Under the pieces are notes generated by a model, which worked only from the letters and a program-made list of their open reading frames with translations, did no database searches and was not told the DNA's origin. A program made the position numbers and the translations under genes. A stretch of DNA of 5,706 nucleotides from Candidatus Nitrosotenuis sp. (GTDB lineage: Archaea; Thermoproteota; Nitrososphaeria; Nitrososphaerales; Nitrosopumilaceae), in contig JAHEXS010000076.1 in assembly GCA_023252015.1 (NCBI GenBank), positions 1 through 5,706 of the forward strand, given 5' to 3'. Shown here in pieces: positions 5,164 through 5,706 of the stretch (position 1 is the stretch's first letter; each line of letters begins with the position of its first letter).

Positions 5164-5706
5164 ATGGGCAAAATTACGATTGAAAAACAAGATTCTGTCA
5201 AACTTTACAAAATAAAAAAAACACTTGATGAACTTTCACGCATATCTGGTAGGGGAACTGAGCTAATCTCAGTATACGTACCGAAAGGAAAACAACTTCA
5301 TCTTGTCATAAACACTCTACGAGAAGAGCAGGGAACTGCAGACAACATAAAGTCCGACCTTACAAGAACGCATGTAGTTGATTCCCTGTCACGCGTACAG
5401 CAGAGATTAAAGCTGTACAAAAATACTCCAGAACATGGTCTTGTGATATTTTGCGGTGCTGTGCCTCCGGAAGGCGGCGGGCCAATTGGAAGCGAGGTCA
5501 TCAAAGTCTGGGAGATTGAGCCGCCAAAAGATCTTACCACGTTTCTATACCGATGTGATGATCATTTCCATGTTGATATTCTAAAGGACATGCTAAAAGA
5601 CGATAATCTGATTGGATTTTTGGCAATTGACACAAAGGATACTGGATGGGGACTCCTTTATGGAAATAAAATTGAGGTACTAAGGGAAACAAGCTCTGGT
5701 GTTGCA
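5164..5706 (+). CDS. prf1: Archaeal peptide chain release factor aRF1, N-terminal part (cut by window edge)
   Basis: The 181 visible residues are the N-terminal (codon-reading) domain and the start of the middle domain of class-1 release factor aRF1, which recognises all three stop codons in the ribosomal A site and triggers peptide release. The family motifs are present: GRGTELIS at 29-36 (the GTS region of eRF1), E55 followed by GTADNIKS with NIKS at 61-64, VQQRLKLY at 78-85, and the YxCxxxF motif as Y129-R-C131-DDH-F135. Numbering agrees with human eRF1 through NIKS, which supports the ATG at 5164. The window ends at SSGVA, just before where the GGQ catalytic loop should begin. The gene is divergent from the 123-aa protein and has its own TATA box. 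Confidence 0.96.
   Translation, partial: MGKITIEKQDSVKLYKIKKTLDELSRISGRGTELISVYVPKGKQLHLVINTLREEQGTADNIKSDLTRTHVVDSLSRVQQRLKLYKNTPEHGLVIFCGAVPPEGGGPIGSEVIKVWEIEPPKDLTTFLYRCDDHFHVDILKDMLKDDNLIGFLAIDTKDTGWGLLYGNKIEVLRETSSGVA

Overview
The window looks like chromosomal DNA from a Thaumarchaeota (Nitrososphaeria) genome, probably an ammonia-oxidiser relative, although no amo gene is present to prove that. The evidence is an archaeal class-1 release factor (aRF1), AT-rich DNA, archaeal TATA boxes of the form TTTAAATA about 22-24 nt before start codons (leaderless transcripts), frequent TTG/GTG starts, and small winged-helix regulators with a PTLxLxxN tail. No tRNA, rRNA, CRISPR array, insertion sequence or integrase signal was seen.

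Left part (1-3272, all minus strand). In transcription order this is cbtB-cbtA (predicted cobalt transporter), then two tandem paralogous winged-helix regulators, then a large FTR1-family iron permease whose C-terminal membrane domain runs off the left edge. The regulator pair and ftr1 each have their own TATA box. Upstream of each TATA box sits a copy of the same 24-bp dyad (9-bp half, 6-bp spacer, 9-bp half, conserved half AATGAGAAC), which suggests one shared regulatory circuit.

Middle (3273-4672). A compact divergent promoter separates cbtBA from a plus-strand gene for a winged-helix protein with a C-terminal domain resembling DUF4443. The promoter contains a perfect 17-bp palindrome, TTGGATGA-A-TCATCCAA, next to the TATA box. 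A membrane-anchored DsbA-like thioredoxin-fold protein follows.

Right part (4673-5706). An unrecognised 123-aa helical protein lies on the minus strand; its stop codon abuts the dsbA-like stop. Diverging from it is prf1 (aRF1), cut by the right edge just before the GGQ domain.

The coherent theme is metal uptake: two transition-metal transport systems, three DNA-binding proteins and two different candidate operators within about 4 kb. No cobalamin riboswitch is visible, so control of cbtBA probably relies on protein regulators. The best candidate for an undescribed system is the wHTH pair / shared operator / ftr1 circuit, followed by the divergent DUF4443-type regulator / palindrome / cbtBA circuit.
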